From NCBI GenBank assembly GCA_020912385.1, contig CP087209.1, positions 682,001-746,000 on the forward strand: a stretch of DNA of 64,000 bases, written 5' to 3'. This document shows, in pieces, positions 21,778 through 33,474 of the stretch (the first letter of the stretch is position 1; each line of letters starts with the position of its first letter). The notes under the pieces were generated by a model, which saw only the letters and a program-made list of their open reading frames with translations, did no database searches and had not been told where the DNA came from. The position numbers were made by a program, and so were the translations under genes. The DNA is from Neofusicoccum parvum. Lineage: Eukaryota > Ascomycota > Dothideomycetes > Botryosphaeriales > Botryosphaeriaceae.

Positions 21778-24738
21778 TTAGTTGACCCGCGCATCCACTC
21801 TCGCAACTCTCTCCTCCATATCCACCGGCTTCATTCGCGACGGGCTTCGGGTGAAGGCGCCGGCGAAGTTCGGCGGCGGAACCGGGAGTGACTTGTCCTT
21901 GAGACGGCCACGCTCCTCCTTGGGCGGCGTAGGCGGCGAGCCCTGCGGCTGATAGTCGTCGTCCTTAGGGGGCGTAGGTGGCCGGTGGTCCTCGTCCCGG
22001 CTATCCTTCGGGGGCGTGGGTGGTGGTCTGATTGGCAGCTCGGAGCTCGGGCGCAGATGAGGAGACGCTTCGTGGCTACGGCCGCTGCGGCCGCTGCGGC
22101 CGCCGACGCTTCCGGACTCGCCGGCCTCCTCGACAATGGGCAGGATGCTACCGTGAGGTTCACCCCGTTCTGCTGAGGGGCTACGCGCCGGGTGAATAGC
22201 GCGCTCGGGCACGTTCTCTTCGTTGGCGCCGTGACGGATCGACTTCTGGGCCTGGTGCTCGGCTTTCTCCATGACCTTATCAGTCTTGGTAGGTTGCATA
22301 TTCACGCCCTCCAGGGCTGGATCGTTGATAACCTCGCTGTGCTCTTTCTTCTCCTGCTCGGCAAGCTCGCGCGTCTTCGTGACACCGCTAATGAAGCGCA
22401 CGAAGCGGTCGCCGTACCGTTCCGGGGGAATGGCGGAGATCTGAGACTCAGTGTTCGTGAGGCCCTTGAAGAAATGCTCCGCTCGCTTGATAAAGGAGTA
22501 CTGCGCTGCAAGTTAGCCTCAGACGCCCAAGTATACCCGACTCGTGAAAACTTACGTGAGTCAAGCAATCAATGATTCCAAGGTAATAAATCTCCTCCCC
22601 GGGAGAGTCGTTCTCGTGGGTGGCCTGGAAGCCTCCGTCGTCACTGTAGAAATAGAAGTGCTTCCGCGTGTCGAGCACATCGTCGGGCATCTTGTTGCTG
22701 CTTTGATCCATCGGAATGGGCTTTTGGTTCTTGATGATCTGGCGGAGCTCCTTCGCTTTCCGAGCATTTTCCAGCTTCGACGGCGTCCGCTGGAGAGGGT
22801 TCGGCATGTGGTCCTCCGCGGAGTCACCGCCCGGTTGGAACACCTGCAGCGTCTTATCGCGGAGGTTTTCCTCGTTACCCTTCTCCAGGTCATGGATACC
22901 CACAAGCAGGGAGTAATCCATGATCTTCAGCTTCTTCAGCAACTGAACATCCCTGTCCATCTGCTCAATAAACGCCTGCTTCTTGGTCGGCCCAAATTCC
23001 AAATGCAGATTCCGCCTCAACCAGTTGAGATCCTTCAAAGTGGCCCGAGGGTTCTTCTCCAAATCCTCCTCCCTGAAATCTCTGCCAATCGTCGACCCCT
23101 TCAGGTCGAACGTCCGGTGAATATCTCTGTGCGGTGGGAACAGATTGTTCATAACCACGAAGTGAATCTTCCGACCGTACGGAATCTTCACACGGTGGAG
23201 ACCATAAAACTGAGATAGCAGGGTATTGGGGTTCTCCCGTACATGGTTGTAGTACTCCTTGAGGATCCTCCGCAGGAACTTGTGCTCGGCATGGTGGATG
23301 GTCTTGATGATGTACTTGTAATCTCGCGAAAAATAAAAGAAGCTTCCACTTTTGCCAGGAGAACCAAGTTCTGAAAGAATGTACTTGCTGGTCAGCGACA
23401 TCAGGTAATCCGCGGGATCGATCTTGAACGTCTGGCGGAGATGACGGAAGACCCAAGGTGCGTAGTCCTTGAACTTGAAGTCATATTTGGCCGATGGCGT
23501 CAGTTCGTTACCAGTGCTGTTGGAAAAGCAGAATCAGCGCAACTGTTTTTACGTTTTCAGGGAAGGACGAGAGTGTCTTACATATCGAAAGAGAACTTGT
23601 GCTTCGCTTCGAAATCTGCGTCGGTAAGCGGCCTGTCCATCTTGGCGTTTGTCCGTGAGACGGTGAAGCGGATTCCGGTCAACATGTTGTAGGCTGTCAC
23701 CCAATTCACGTGGTTTTGGTCCACCTTGGTTCCCACGACTACGCGGTCGTCATCATCGTCCTCCTTCCTCTTCCTCTTGCTCGCCCTCTTCTGCCGTATG
23801 TGCTCGGCCCAGCGTGCGGCATCTTCGTCGGTCGGGACCTCATCCAGATGCATGTCCGACTGCATTGAGCGCGTGGTGCGCCTGACGAGAGACATCGAGC
23901 CCCTTCTCCTCGTTGGTGTGTTGGGCGAGAACCTTCCGGTGGCCGACACTACCATATCATCCGAGTTACGCTGAGCCTCTTTCGAGGAGCGGTAACCCGA
24001 TGCCTTGGGGACCTCCAGGGTGTGTCGGTGCTGCAGCCCAGGGGCTTGGGCGGTGGAGGCGGTGGAGGACGAGCCTGGGGCTTGGTGGCCAAATGCAGGC
24101 GGCGACGAGACACGGTGGGCCGACGAGCCGGGCACGCGCAAGGTCTGGTCGGGAGCAAGGTGGCTCGAGGTGGTGGCCGTCGAGTTTTTCCTCTGGTTTG
24201 TGGGCAGCTCAGACGCTGTAGCCGGCGGCGACAGCGTGGCCGAGACGGTCCTGGAGGCCTGGATGGCGTCTCCGTTGGGCGACGAAGGCGAGGGCTCCAG
24301 CCTCACGTGGGTGGTCAGACAGCCGTCCTCGGTGACGCCGTTCTGCACAGCAGCAAAGTATCCGTCGTCGCGCGTTCCTAGTCTTCCCCCTGCATCCGCG
24401 CCGTCCAGCTGGCTCCGGGTCGATTCAGAGTTCGAGATTCGGGCCGTGTCCATTGACTGGGGGGGCGACCTGACAGTGTTGTTGTTGGTGGTGTCTGCAG
24501 GCCCGCCGACAGGACCGCCGTTCGGTAGCGACGAGGCCTGGCTCGACGAGGAGGTGCCGTTCGTCAGTACGCGGTTGGCCGAGTAGTGATGTGCGGCATT
24601 GAAGTCGCCGTTGGTCAGCGGGGTGGCCTTTTCGTTCAGCGCTGGCGAGGGAGCGTATTGGCTGTAGGAGGAGCCGGAGTAGGCGGCGCGGTCGGGGTCG
24701 TCGGCAAGGAAGGAGGGCATGTCGAGGGAGTGCAGCAT
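21778..24738 (-). CDS. MSS4: Phosphatidylinositol-4-phosphate 5-kinase (Mss4/Its3-like)
   Basis: Three exons, 24738-23582, 23516-22556 and 22500-21778, give 946 residues. Makes PI(4,5)P2 at the plasma membrane. Residues 1-330 are low-complexity Ser/Thr/Pro/Asn. The catalytic PIPK domain starts near 390 and shows the glycine loop [12 protein letters not shown], the ATP-site [19 protein letters not shown] with [20 protein letters not shown] and [22 protein letters not shown], all intact. The second intron uses the second of two nearby AGs, since only CGCAG/TAC preserves the frame. The C-terminal tail is acidic then Pro-rich with three PPTPPK copies. An in-frame ATG 18 nt downstream (MPSFLADD) is an alternative start. 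Confidence 0.94.
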
Positions 24739-26633
24739 GCGAGGATCACGGACGGATGCGCATGGGCGATGGCGCTGAGTCCAGCCAGGAGGACGCTCTG
24801 GCAGCGGACGGGGGGGCTTGGCCAGCTGTCGGGGCTTGATAGATTGCGACTCGGGGCGTACGAGTAAGGCGGCCTCCTGGGAGATGGACGGGTCGCTTGG
24901 CGGGCGGCGGCGAGAAGCGCGTGGGAGCGGTGCAGCTGGGGCGTGGTGGGGAGGGGTATCACAGGAAAACAATGTGTCGGCGCGATGGCAGGGAGAAAGT
25001 GTCGGGCCTGGTGGGCAGTCGTGGGCTGGAGGGCGATGACAAAGAGGGCCAAGCAAGGTCGCGCCTCAATCGAGCCTGGCAGCTTCGGGGCGTCATTTCG
25101 GCTTGCGCGCCGTCCCAGCTCCGGAGCACACAGCCTCCATGCCCACACGTGGGTTTCTATTTGCAGGCCGCCTCGCAGCCCGCGGGCAGCGGCCAGCCGG
25201 GCTAGCTGGCTGCGGACACCGCGCAGGCCGCTGGCGCTGGTCGCTGGTGCTGGTCGCTGGTGCTGGTCGCCGAGCGTTGCGCGCCCACGCGGCCGGACGG
25301 TGGAGGGCTGCCGCCGCTGGCACTGGCTCTGGCTCTGGCTCTGGCATCTGCAGAGCAGCAGAGCCTGCTCATCTCCTGCGACAGGGGCTATACGATCACA
25401 TGCCGTGCCTTCCGTGCTGCCAGAGCCTCATCGCGCCTCAACACCACCCGCCCAGCCACAGGCACAGCCAGGGCCGCGCCGGAGCCGGTCGCGCTGGCCT
25501 GCGCTGCGGCACTAAGTATCGCATTATCGCATTATCGCCGCGCCCGAAATAGCAGCCCGGCCTCAAGCTTTCTCGGTCCTTCTGCCACCAGCGTTCGCCT
25601 GTGGCCCAGCTTGCCTGATCCCGGAGCTGGGACCACGGCGCTGTCTGCTATTGCGCGTCCTGCATATGTGAAACGGGCATCCGCTGGCCGCTTGCCGGTG
25701 CTGATGTGCTGTCAAGCGCCGTGCGTCCTCCATGCAGCCTGGCGATCGTCCGCCGTGCGCGCTGTGCCTGTCCCTGGCGTGCTGAGCCCTCGACGCTGCC
25801 GTCCACTATACGAGCCTATTCTCGCAACCGGACCCCGTTCGGGCAGCCCTATAAATGCTATTAGAGTCGGCCGGCGCCCGCGCTGTCACGCAGCAGCAGC
25901 CCAGAACACAACCTCAGCCCCGGCGCCGTCTCAGAGCCCATGCACGCCGACTCGGCTGGACGGCCGCGGTCGCTGCAGGCGCAGAGACCTTGTGCTCGCG
26001 GCAACGGCAACACAGGACAGCCAGCTGAGCGTCGCCTGCACTCATCTGGACAGCCATGCGCTCTTCCTGTGGACACTTGTCTTTGCAATGCAACACGCGG
26101 CTGCTGCAACTCGCCCGGCCGCACGAAGAGGCCAAAGTCAGGAGAAAGTCTCGTTTTCTACGTGCGTCAAGCCCTTTTCGCACTGCCACCCCCAGTGGCT
26201 CTGTGTAAAACCTAGCAATAACAACCCCTCGAACGCCCGGCATACAAAAGTCCCTTTCGATATCCCAGAAAAAACCAAAACAGAGAACAACGCGCGACAA
26301 TAAAAGAGCCATATACCCATGAGTCCCGCACCCTCAAACCGTGACAGCGAGAAAAGAAGCCCGTCGTGACCGTAAACACACTCCTTTGCGCATCCACGCA
26401 CCCGACCGCAGTACACAACGCGCGGCGCCCAGAAAGATGTAAGCGGGGATATCAGACCGCGAAGGATACCCGTGAGAACGCCGCAATTCCCACCACCCTT
26501 GTTCCACCCGAACAATGACGAGCAACCAAGCGACTAAAAAGCCCTATCGTTACCGAGAGTTAAGTTTATCAGACACACCATGAGAAGAAGTTAAGTTCGG
26601 AGAAGAAAGGCAGGAGCAACCACTCGAAGCCAC
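24739..26633. other. 1.9-kb region upstream of PIP5K and downstream of histone H1
   Basis: Contains the PIP5K promoter and the H1 3' UTR. Imperfect 12-bp repeats of TCGCTGGTGCTGG type lie at 25236-25272 and a short CTGGCT array at 25320-25345. Long overlapping frames in 25000-26300 are GC-rich and lack protein-like features. No gene supported. Confidence 0.45.
25236..25272. repeat. Short tandem repeat, TCGCTGGTGCTGG-type unit
   Basis: Nearly three copies of a 12-13-bp unit, in the region upstream of the PIP5K start. Not in a recognised gene. Confidence 0.7.
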
Positions 26634-27902
26634 TTAAGCCTTGGTCTCAGCCTCAGCCTTCTTCGGGGTGGCCTTCTTGGGCGCCGCCTTCTTTGCCGGC
26701 GCAGCCTTCTTTGCGCCCGCCTTCTTCGCGGCAGGCTTGGTCTGAGGAGCCTTGGTCTTGGTCACACGTCCAGACTTGGTCTTGCCCAGGACGGTAGCAG
26801 GCTTGTCCTCAACGGCGGGGGCCTGGTGTTTCGGTCAGCTCGGCTCTGGCACAGGGGATTAGATCATGGAGGAACGCACAGCAGTGGCGGCCTTGCGGGG
26901 ACGGCCAGCGTTGGCCTTAGGCTTAGCAGCAGCAGCAGCCTTCTTGGGCGCAGCCTTGGCGGCAGCAGCCTTCTTAGGGGCGGCGGCCTTCTTGGGAGCA
27001 GCGGCCTTTTTAGCAGGAGCAGCCTTCTTCTCAGTCTTCTGTAGACGCGTTAGACAACAGTAATACACGCTTCTTCAAGTCGCACGTTTCGTACCTTGGG
27101 GGCGGCAGCCTTCTTGGGAGCCTCCTTCTTGGTAGCAGGAGGGGAAGTCTTCTTCTCAACCTTCTTCGCCTCAGACTTCTTGAGCTTCACGGGACCAGAG
27201 GCACCTGTGCAAATGGGTCAGCCATGCGTTAAGACCGACTCGGTGAACAGAAGAGCATGCAGCACACAGCACAGTGGTACTGTTGTGGCACAGCACTGCA
27301 ACCGGGTGAGACGATGGTAGGACTTACCCTTGGGCTGGTCGAAGTGGCCCTTCTCCACACCCTGCTGGATAGCACGGTTGACGTGGGAGTTGAACTGGGC
27401 AGGGGTGATGTCGCCGATCTTGTTGTTCGCCTTGACATACTTCTTGATGGCCTGGCGGCTGTAGCAGACGTGTCAGCCTCTCATTCGGGCAGGTAAACAA
27501 CGCACACCCGCGACGGCGAGATGCGAGCGCGACAGGGAAAAACTAACCTGGACCCAGAGCGTTCCTTGAGCTGATGATGGGGAAAGACGCGTCAGCAAGC
27601 CGCTTGCAGCATTTCGCACGCTTGGGGGCGCGTTGGTGGGCACTGGGGCCTGGAGCGGCGGGGGCTCGCGGCGGGGCGCGAGTGCGACCGTAATGCGCCG
27701 GAGAACGTGGACTTACAGCAAGAATAGCATCCGAAATCATGGCTATGGTAGCGAGTCAGCATTGACCGGAGAACACGATGGGCATGGAGCGATCGCAGCG
27801 CAGGCGGGTGGTTGCGGCGAACATACCTTGGTAGGAGGTGTGGGCGGGCGCGGCGGCGACGGCCTTCTTGGGCGCGGCAGCGGAGGACTTCTTGGGAGGC
27901 AT
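26634..27902 (-). CDS. Histone H1 (linker histone)
   Basis: Seven exons: 27902-27827, 27742-27717, 27570-27548, 27458-27328, 27204-27095, 27038-26880 and 26822-26634, giving 237 residues. Binds linker DNA. The start MPPKKSSAAAPKKAVAA leads to the winged-helix globular domain (residues about 22-85): [36 protein letters not shown], then FNSHVNRAIQQGVEKGHF. The C-terminal tail is Lys/Ala/Pro-rich with repeated AAPKKA units, typical of H1. Two exons are tiny (26 and 23 nt). The phase of every junction was checked against the H15 domain. High intron number for so short a gene is usual for filamentous ascomycete H1, unlike the intronless core histones of animals. Confidence 0.93.
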
Positions 27903-29940
27903 TGCGGAGATAACTTGGGGTGATGGGATGGTCTGGGTAGTGCGAAAGCGCGGCTGCTGAACGACGGGCTGTACGGGTAGGCTTGAGTGCGGCGAGCGGC
28001 GATGTGGGCGTTGCGATCGGGGGATAACGAAGCTGTCGGAGCACGTCTCGCGCGCGGGGAGGGGAGCTGAGTCCTACTTAAGGCGACGAGACGCGGCTTG
28101 GCGCGCTCCAGATCACTCGCGACAACACAGTTGGGACAACTCGACGCTAAACCCTTTCCACCGCGTCAACAACCTTCGATCATCGCGTTTCCTTCTGACC
28201 CGCTGCCCGATGCCCAGTCTGAGCCGTCCCCAGCGCCGTTACAGCTGTCTGCTGCCCCGGCCCCGCGCCTGCCATTGGCTCGCGCCCCGTCCGGAGTCGC
28301 GTATACTTTGCCGCCTGCCTGTATCTTTACCTTACCTCATGGCCGCCCTGACGCTCCGCGCCGCTCGCGGGGCGTCTGCCTGCGCCGCGCCTTGACTCAC
28401 GGCACGCGCGCGGTGCTGCGTGCCCGTCTCCCGCCTTCTCCCGCTGTTCTGCGCCGTGACGCGGGCCTGCATGTCTCACGCTGCTGCCGCCGCGGCCTGG
28501 AGAGTGGTAGCCGGCGGTGCTGGCAGCTGTCGCCCGCCGTAGCACCACCCGCCAACCCACCCTCCACCCACCCGCGCACACTCCCCTCGTTACTGACCGC
28601 AAGCGCCGTGGCCGCTATCCAACGCTCCCGATTCGGCAATCGACAACAACGCCGCCCTCTGCCGATCATCCACCGGCTGTCTCACACGGCGGCTTTGTCG
28701 CCGCCGCCCATCCACCACAGGAACGCTTCCCCCTCTCCCCCAAGTCACTTGTGCCCTTCCCAGCCCTCCGCTCTCGCCTCCCCGCCAGCCCAGGTACCTG
28801 TCAGCTGCCCGACGGGCGTACAAGCCCCCAGTGGCGCTGATTAGGCCGCCGAGGAACACGCTCATATGATAAGGGAGGAGCAGTGAGCGCGCGCGCTCAG
28901 CGCTCGCTCGTTTCGCCTCGTGACCAAGAAATCCCGCAACGCAAGCAGGTGCGGGCAACGGTTGCCCTCTTCCTTCCCACCCCTTTCCCTTGTTCCCCTT
29001 TCCCACCACCTTTTCTTGCCCATACCTCGCATCACCCACGGCAATTCCGATATTCGCCCATCCGGGAATTATTTTATTTGTCGCGGTGCCGCTCTCCGAC
29101 GTGTGCGACGCATGACGAGTGAACCGTGGTCGCCGCGGACGGAGGCTGCACTCTCGCCTCGCTCGGAAACGGGGAACGGTGAGCGGCGGTTTTGCGCGTT
29201 CGTCCCCAACCCAAACCCACCTGCCTCTCCGGCTTCCATTCGAGCCGAGCACGCGGATCCGCTAAAGGGGCGCTTCTTGCTATGACATACTTTGTCTCAA
29301 ACGTAGCCAGCCTGGGGCGTCGATCACGCACTCAGGTATTTTGTGGTACTTGTCCATGGGGTGGAACACGTCAGTCGTCAGGCTCCTTTTCGTCGGCCTA
29401 TCAGAGCGTGCGTACTTTCTACCCGCATAACTGAGCGGAGTGATTGGGATAAAGCGCTTCGCATAGGCAGTACATACACGTAGCGACAATGTTTGGGAAG
29501 ACTTCGTCTGAACTGGTATTGGCCTCACAATGCCATACCTACTGTGTCCGCTAGCTAGTCAACCAATCCCTTTTCGAGCGAACCAACCGGCCTTTAGACT
29601 TTAATCGCTTCGCTGCGAAGACTTGAAGACTGCAAATAGTCAAAGAGTCCAGTTGTGGAAGCATGGGAATTGATCCCGCCTTCCGCGACTGACAAGATTG
29701 ACCAAGACAGCAATTAAACTCTGGAATACCTTCCTCTCTCCGCTATGCTGTGAAAAGACCCTTTCTGCAATGCAATCATTTTCCTTCGGTACCTTGTGGT
29801 GACGCCGAACAATGCCGTTCCCGTATGCGCCGGAGAAATACCTATCCCCTAGAACCCTGGCGTGAAACCCGTTGTGAATGATACGACGAAGAAGAAACGA
29901 AGTGGAATACTCCGGTGAATCAAAATCATGAATAAGCTTT
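27903..29940. other. 2-kb region between histone H1 promoter and TAF1 3' end
   Basis: GC-rich to 29.3 kb, then closer to even composition. Open frames at 28098-28844 (+) and 28590-29252 (-) overlap each other, lack motifs and have strong Pro/Arg/Ala bias, so they were not called. No RNA gene recognised. Confidence 0.45.
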
Positions 29941-32900
29941 TCATCCTGTCCCCTGACCGTCCGCGAAGGAGGATGTGAAGTCGGAGAACGTCTGCTGTGG
30001 CATCGGCGCCTGCGTCGTTATCGCGGACGCCTGCTGCGCCTGCTGTGCGGCTGCGATCTTGGCCTTATTGAATGGAGGCTGGGTGCACCCGGGACTAGCC
30101 TTTTCCAGCTTGTCCAACTCCTCCACCGTTGACGCGATCCCGTTGAGCATCGGGCACATTCTATTGAAAATGTCAGTACAAAGATGCCCACGTGTCCACA
30201 AATGCTTTACTAACTTTTTGTTCGTCTTAATGTGGCCAGCACGGTTGCAGTTGGCACACTTGCGTGTCGTGCCCTTTGAATCGCCATCGCCACCATTCTT
30301 CATGTTCGCCTTCTGCTTCTCCCGCACCTGGCGACGCTCCTTGTTGCGCTCGAGTCGGCTGAGTTCGTCCAGGAGTCTCTTGCGTTGGCGGGCGTCAACG
30401 TCCTCATCACCCGTTGGCTTCAGCTGCTCCAGTTTCATCGCGTTGATCTCCTGCTGCTTCTTGAACTTAACGTATGCCTTTGCAACGTTCGGATCCCTGA
30501 TAATCTCCTCCTGCTCTTCCAGCTTGCCGTACTTGTTCGGCACCTTGCGGACAATTCTCAAAACCTTGTTCTTCGACTGGCTAGCGGTGCTGAGGCTTGT
30601 GAATTGGCTCATGGTCTCATCATCACGGCGGTTGAACGCAGCTGGTGTACCGTATTGTGACTGCGGCGTCCTGCCTCGACTGAATGACGTGTCTTGCTCA
30701 ACCGTCTCAGCCTCAGCATCGTCTGGATCCTCAAAGTCCGAGTGCTCAGCTGTCGACGACAGGCTCGCCTTCTGAGCTTCCCAGATTTTCTCGATGGCTG
30801 CGTTGTAGTCCTGCTCCTGCTTCCTGACATTGTAGCTGTGACCACCGAGTTCTTTCAGCGCCTTGGCGTCCATCTTGTCCTTCGCGCTCTCGCCCTGCGG
30901 CTTGAAGCCCCCCTTCATGGATGTCTTGATCATGCTGATACCCTCGCCGCGTCCAGTAGGATCGCCGACGCCGTGAAGTTCCAACATAGCTCTACGCGAG
31001 CTAGCTTCCAGGAAATTGCGAGTTGTGTTCCATGGAGCCAACTGCTGCGCTTCGTTTGTCTCATCGTCCTCAGGATTTGCGTCATCGGCTGCGAAGCCAG
31101 CATCCTGGAGCTGGCGCACACCTACTTGCATGGCATCAACCAGACAGAGATCCTCGGGCAGGATCCAGCCGCGCATCTGGTTCTCATCCGGTACGGTCTC
31201 GCCAGGCATGGGTTTCCAAGATGAGCTCTCCTTGTCATACTGCATGAATTCGCGCATCTTGCCTCGGTTTTGTGCAATGTCGCTACCGGGAAGATGTCGC
31301 TGGATGTAGCTGTTGCTCAACTTCAAGTTTTGATGCTTCTTCTGATCGAGGCTCTTGGTGTAAATCCGGTACGACAGCATCTTGAGACGCCTCTTACTAA
31401 TGTCGGTGACCTTTCGCGAGTGGATCCCGGGAACTTGCTGAGACGGGAACTGCTGCCCGACGACAAAGAGGTTCTCGGTGTTGCGAAGATACCACTTTGT
31501 GCCGTGTGTACCAGTTTGGCTGCGCACAACAAGGAAGTCGGTTGGCCTTGAATCATGTTGGAAGACTGGCGCGCGAAACATTCCGTTGTGTAAGGTCGGT
31601 ACCGTCTCCCCTTGGCGAACTTCACCGAAGATGGCGAACGGGCTCTGGTCGTTCGGGGTAAGCACAACAGGCTCTCCAATTTCGAGCTTGGGTCGGTAGG
31701 TGTCTTCCTTGTCTTTGCGACGGTAGTAGTTGATCAGACGGTTGCACATGCCGAAGTTGGATAGGACGGTTGGATATTCCTCGGAATACTCAAGCAGAAG
31801 AAGGTTAGAGTTATCGGCCATCGACAGGTCTTCCGACGTAGCATAGACGGTCTTTGGATCCTGGCCCTTGAACTGTTTCCTCTTCTTCGTTTTCGGCCGG
31901 TCGAATCTGATGACCTCACCAGGGCGAGCGGTGAAAGCGGGCCTGTGGAATGAACGCGTTTCGCGAGGATTGAGCAATAGCTTGTAGAACGGATACTGCA
32001 GCTTGACTGCGGGCAAACTATGCTCGAGCGAGTTGAGGTTTGTGATATTCCGCACTTTCTCGCGGTTATTGTGCTTAAGAATGTCGTAGCTCTCATCATT
32101 AGAAATGTTGAACTTCTGGAAGAGCGACTTCGTGAGACTACCACTAACGTCGCGGCGGAAGTCTTGGGCACGAGGCTTCTTGCGACTGGAATCCGGCTGC
32201 TGAATATCGATGAGAAGTTCTGGATCATTGAGGTTAATGGCAACCTTTCTTGCGAGCTTGGCTGTGGCGGCCTCAGGTTCTTCAAGGTTTGGAAAGCTGT
32301 CCTGGAAAGTTGGAAGAATACTCTCGGAATCAGTGATTCTTCGTCTCTTGGTAGGACGAGCTTTCTCTTCGTGATCCCAGTCTCCCAGGAAGGACCGATC
32401 ATCGCCTGTTCCCAGGTCATGAGCAGCGCCTGCATCAGACAGACTATCTGGCGTGCGAACGTCCCAGTCATCGCAGAGCATTTGTAGATCCTGCCATGTG
32501 ACGCCTCCGATTTGCTCGTTGTCTTCGAAGTCGCCAAGCCTAACGTCGTCATCATCATCACTCTTCTCACCGGTGTCAGCCTCGGTGATGGTGATGATTC
32601 CCTTCTGGTCCACCTCAACCTGACGGGTGTTCCTGGCAGGGGCCGCGGTAGGAGGCAGCTTGAAAGACTTTTCATGGTCCTGCTGCAACTCCAAGCTGAC
32701 CTTCGTTGGATTGATCGACTTCGGTGGCTTCAGCGGCGTCTTCGGAACGTAGTACGCGCGACGATGAGGGAGAACCTCTCCAAATCGAAGGATTGTTCCA
32801 GGTTCGTAGTTGTGCCAGATGGCCTGGAAGACATCATCATCTGTCTGCGGAGCCGGCGGCAAGTCCGATATAACAGGGCCATTTCGAAGACGAGATTGCG

Positions 32901-33474
32901 CTTGTGCGAAAAGCTCCCTTTGCTCTCTAATTTCGGGGTCCTCGTCTTCCTCCTCCATGGGATGGTCTTCAAGCACTTCTTCGAAGCTGGCAAGCTCGCG
33001 AATGCTCTCGGGGCTTTCAACCTTGGGTATTTGTGTAGAAGGGGGCGATTCCGGATGCTTAGACGCAGCACCCGGGAAAGCACCATCAGCAACCGCACCC
33101 GCCTGGCCACCATTCATGTCCTGACTTTGCTCGGCGTGAGGCGATGACGGCGCGTCGCCGAACAGATCGTCGAATCCATCATTCTCAGCATCAGCATCCT
33201 GGGTTTGGGGGGCGTCGTCGAAGAGTCCTTCCATGAAGTCATCGTCGGGGCCACCGGCCTCGCCGTGGAGACCATTCTGTCCGCTCGGTTCCTCATCTTC
33301 AGCAAGGTCGTTGTCGCTGATGTCTTCGTAATCAACGGCATCATCGGCCTTGGGATCGCCCCCAAGCGGCTCAGTGAGAAGACCTTCGAAGCGGTTCTCC
33401 CTCGGGTCGGCGCTGAGGAGCTCGGCGATGAGCAAGTCATCGTTCTCCTCTGCCTGGTCGACGGCGTGCGGCAT
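29941..33474 (-). CDS. TAF1: Transcription initiation factor TFIID subunit 1 (TAF1)
   Basis: Two exons, 33474-30215 and 30160-29941, give 1159 residues. TAF1 is the TFIID scaffold that binds TBP and promoter DNA. The acidic N-terminus (residues 1-130, FEGLLTEPLGG, DDDFMEGLFDD) resembles the TBP-binding TAND region. The central DUF3591 domain (about 420-900) shows SLFQKFNISNDESYDILK, NREKVRNITNLNSLEHS, GEVIRFDRPK and LSNFGMCNRLINYYRRKD. A basic coiled stretch precedes the zinc knuckle CANCNRAGHIKTNKKMC near residue 1075, which spans the splice site. No bromodomain, as in yeast Taf1. The 54-nt intron (30214-30161) is in frame and stop-free; removing it restores the knuckle spacing. Confidence 0.93.
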   Translation of the reverse strand: MPHAVDQAEENDDLLIAELLSADPRENRFEGLLTEPLGGDPKADDAVDYEDISDNDLAEDEEPSGQNGLHGEAGGPDDDFMEGLFDDAPQTQDADAENDGFDDLFGDAPSSPHAEQSQDMNGGQAGAVADGAFPGAASKHPESPPSTQIPKVESPESIRELASFEEVLEDHPMEEEDEDPEIREQRELFAQAQSRLRNGPVISDLPPAPQTDDDVFQAIWHNYEPGTILRFGEVLPHRRAYYVPKTPLKPPKSINPTKVSLELQQDHEKSFKLPPTAAPARNTRQVEVDQKGIITITEADTGEKSDDDDDVRLGDFEDNEQIGGVTWQDLQMLCDDWDVRTPDSLSDAGAAHDLGTGDDRSFLGDWDHEEKARPTKRRRITDSESILPTFQDSFPNLEEPEAATAKLARKVAINLNDPELLIDIQQPDSSRKKPRAQDFRRDVSGSLTKSLFQKFNISNDESYDILKHNNREKVRNITNLNSLEHSLPAVKLQYPFYKLLLNPRETRSFHRPAFTARPGEVIRFDRPKTKKRKQFKGQDPKTVYATSEDLSMADNSNLLLLEYSEEYPTVLSNFGMCNRLINYYRRKDKEDTYRPKLEIGEPVVLTPNDQSPFAIFGEVRQGETVPTLHNGMFRAPVFQHDSRPTDFLVVRSQTGTHGTKWYLRNTENLFVVGQQFPSQQVPGIHSRKVTDISKRRLKMLSYRIYTKSLDQKKHQNLKLSNSYIQRHLPGSDIAQNRGKMREFMQYDKESSSWKPMPGETVPDENQMRGWILPEDLCLVDAMQVGVRQLQDAGFAADDANPEDDETNEAQQLAPWNTTRNFLEASSRRAMLELHGVGDPTGRGEGISMIKTSMKGGFKPQGESAKDKMDAKALKELGGHSYNVRKQEQDYNAAIEKIWEAQKASLSSTAEHSDFEDPDDAEAETVEQDTSFSRGRTPQSQYGTPAAFNRRDDETMSQFTSLSTASQSKNKVLRIVRKVPNKYGKLEEQEEIIRDPNVAKAYVKFKKQQEINAMKLEQLKPTGDEDVDARQRKRLLDELSRLERNKERRQVREKQKANMKNGGDGDSKGTTRKCANCNRAGHIKTNKKLVKHLWTRGHLCTDIFNRMCPMLNGIASTVEELDKLEKASPGCTQPPFNKAKIAAAQQAQQASAITTQAPMPQQTFSDFTSSFADGQGTG

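Noticed and set aside
28098..28844. 248-codon frame upstream of histone H1
   Set aside because: Low-complexity Pro/Arg/Ala product without domains, overlapped by a minus-strand frame of similar length.
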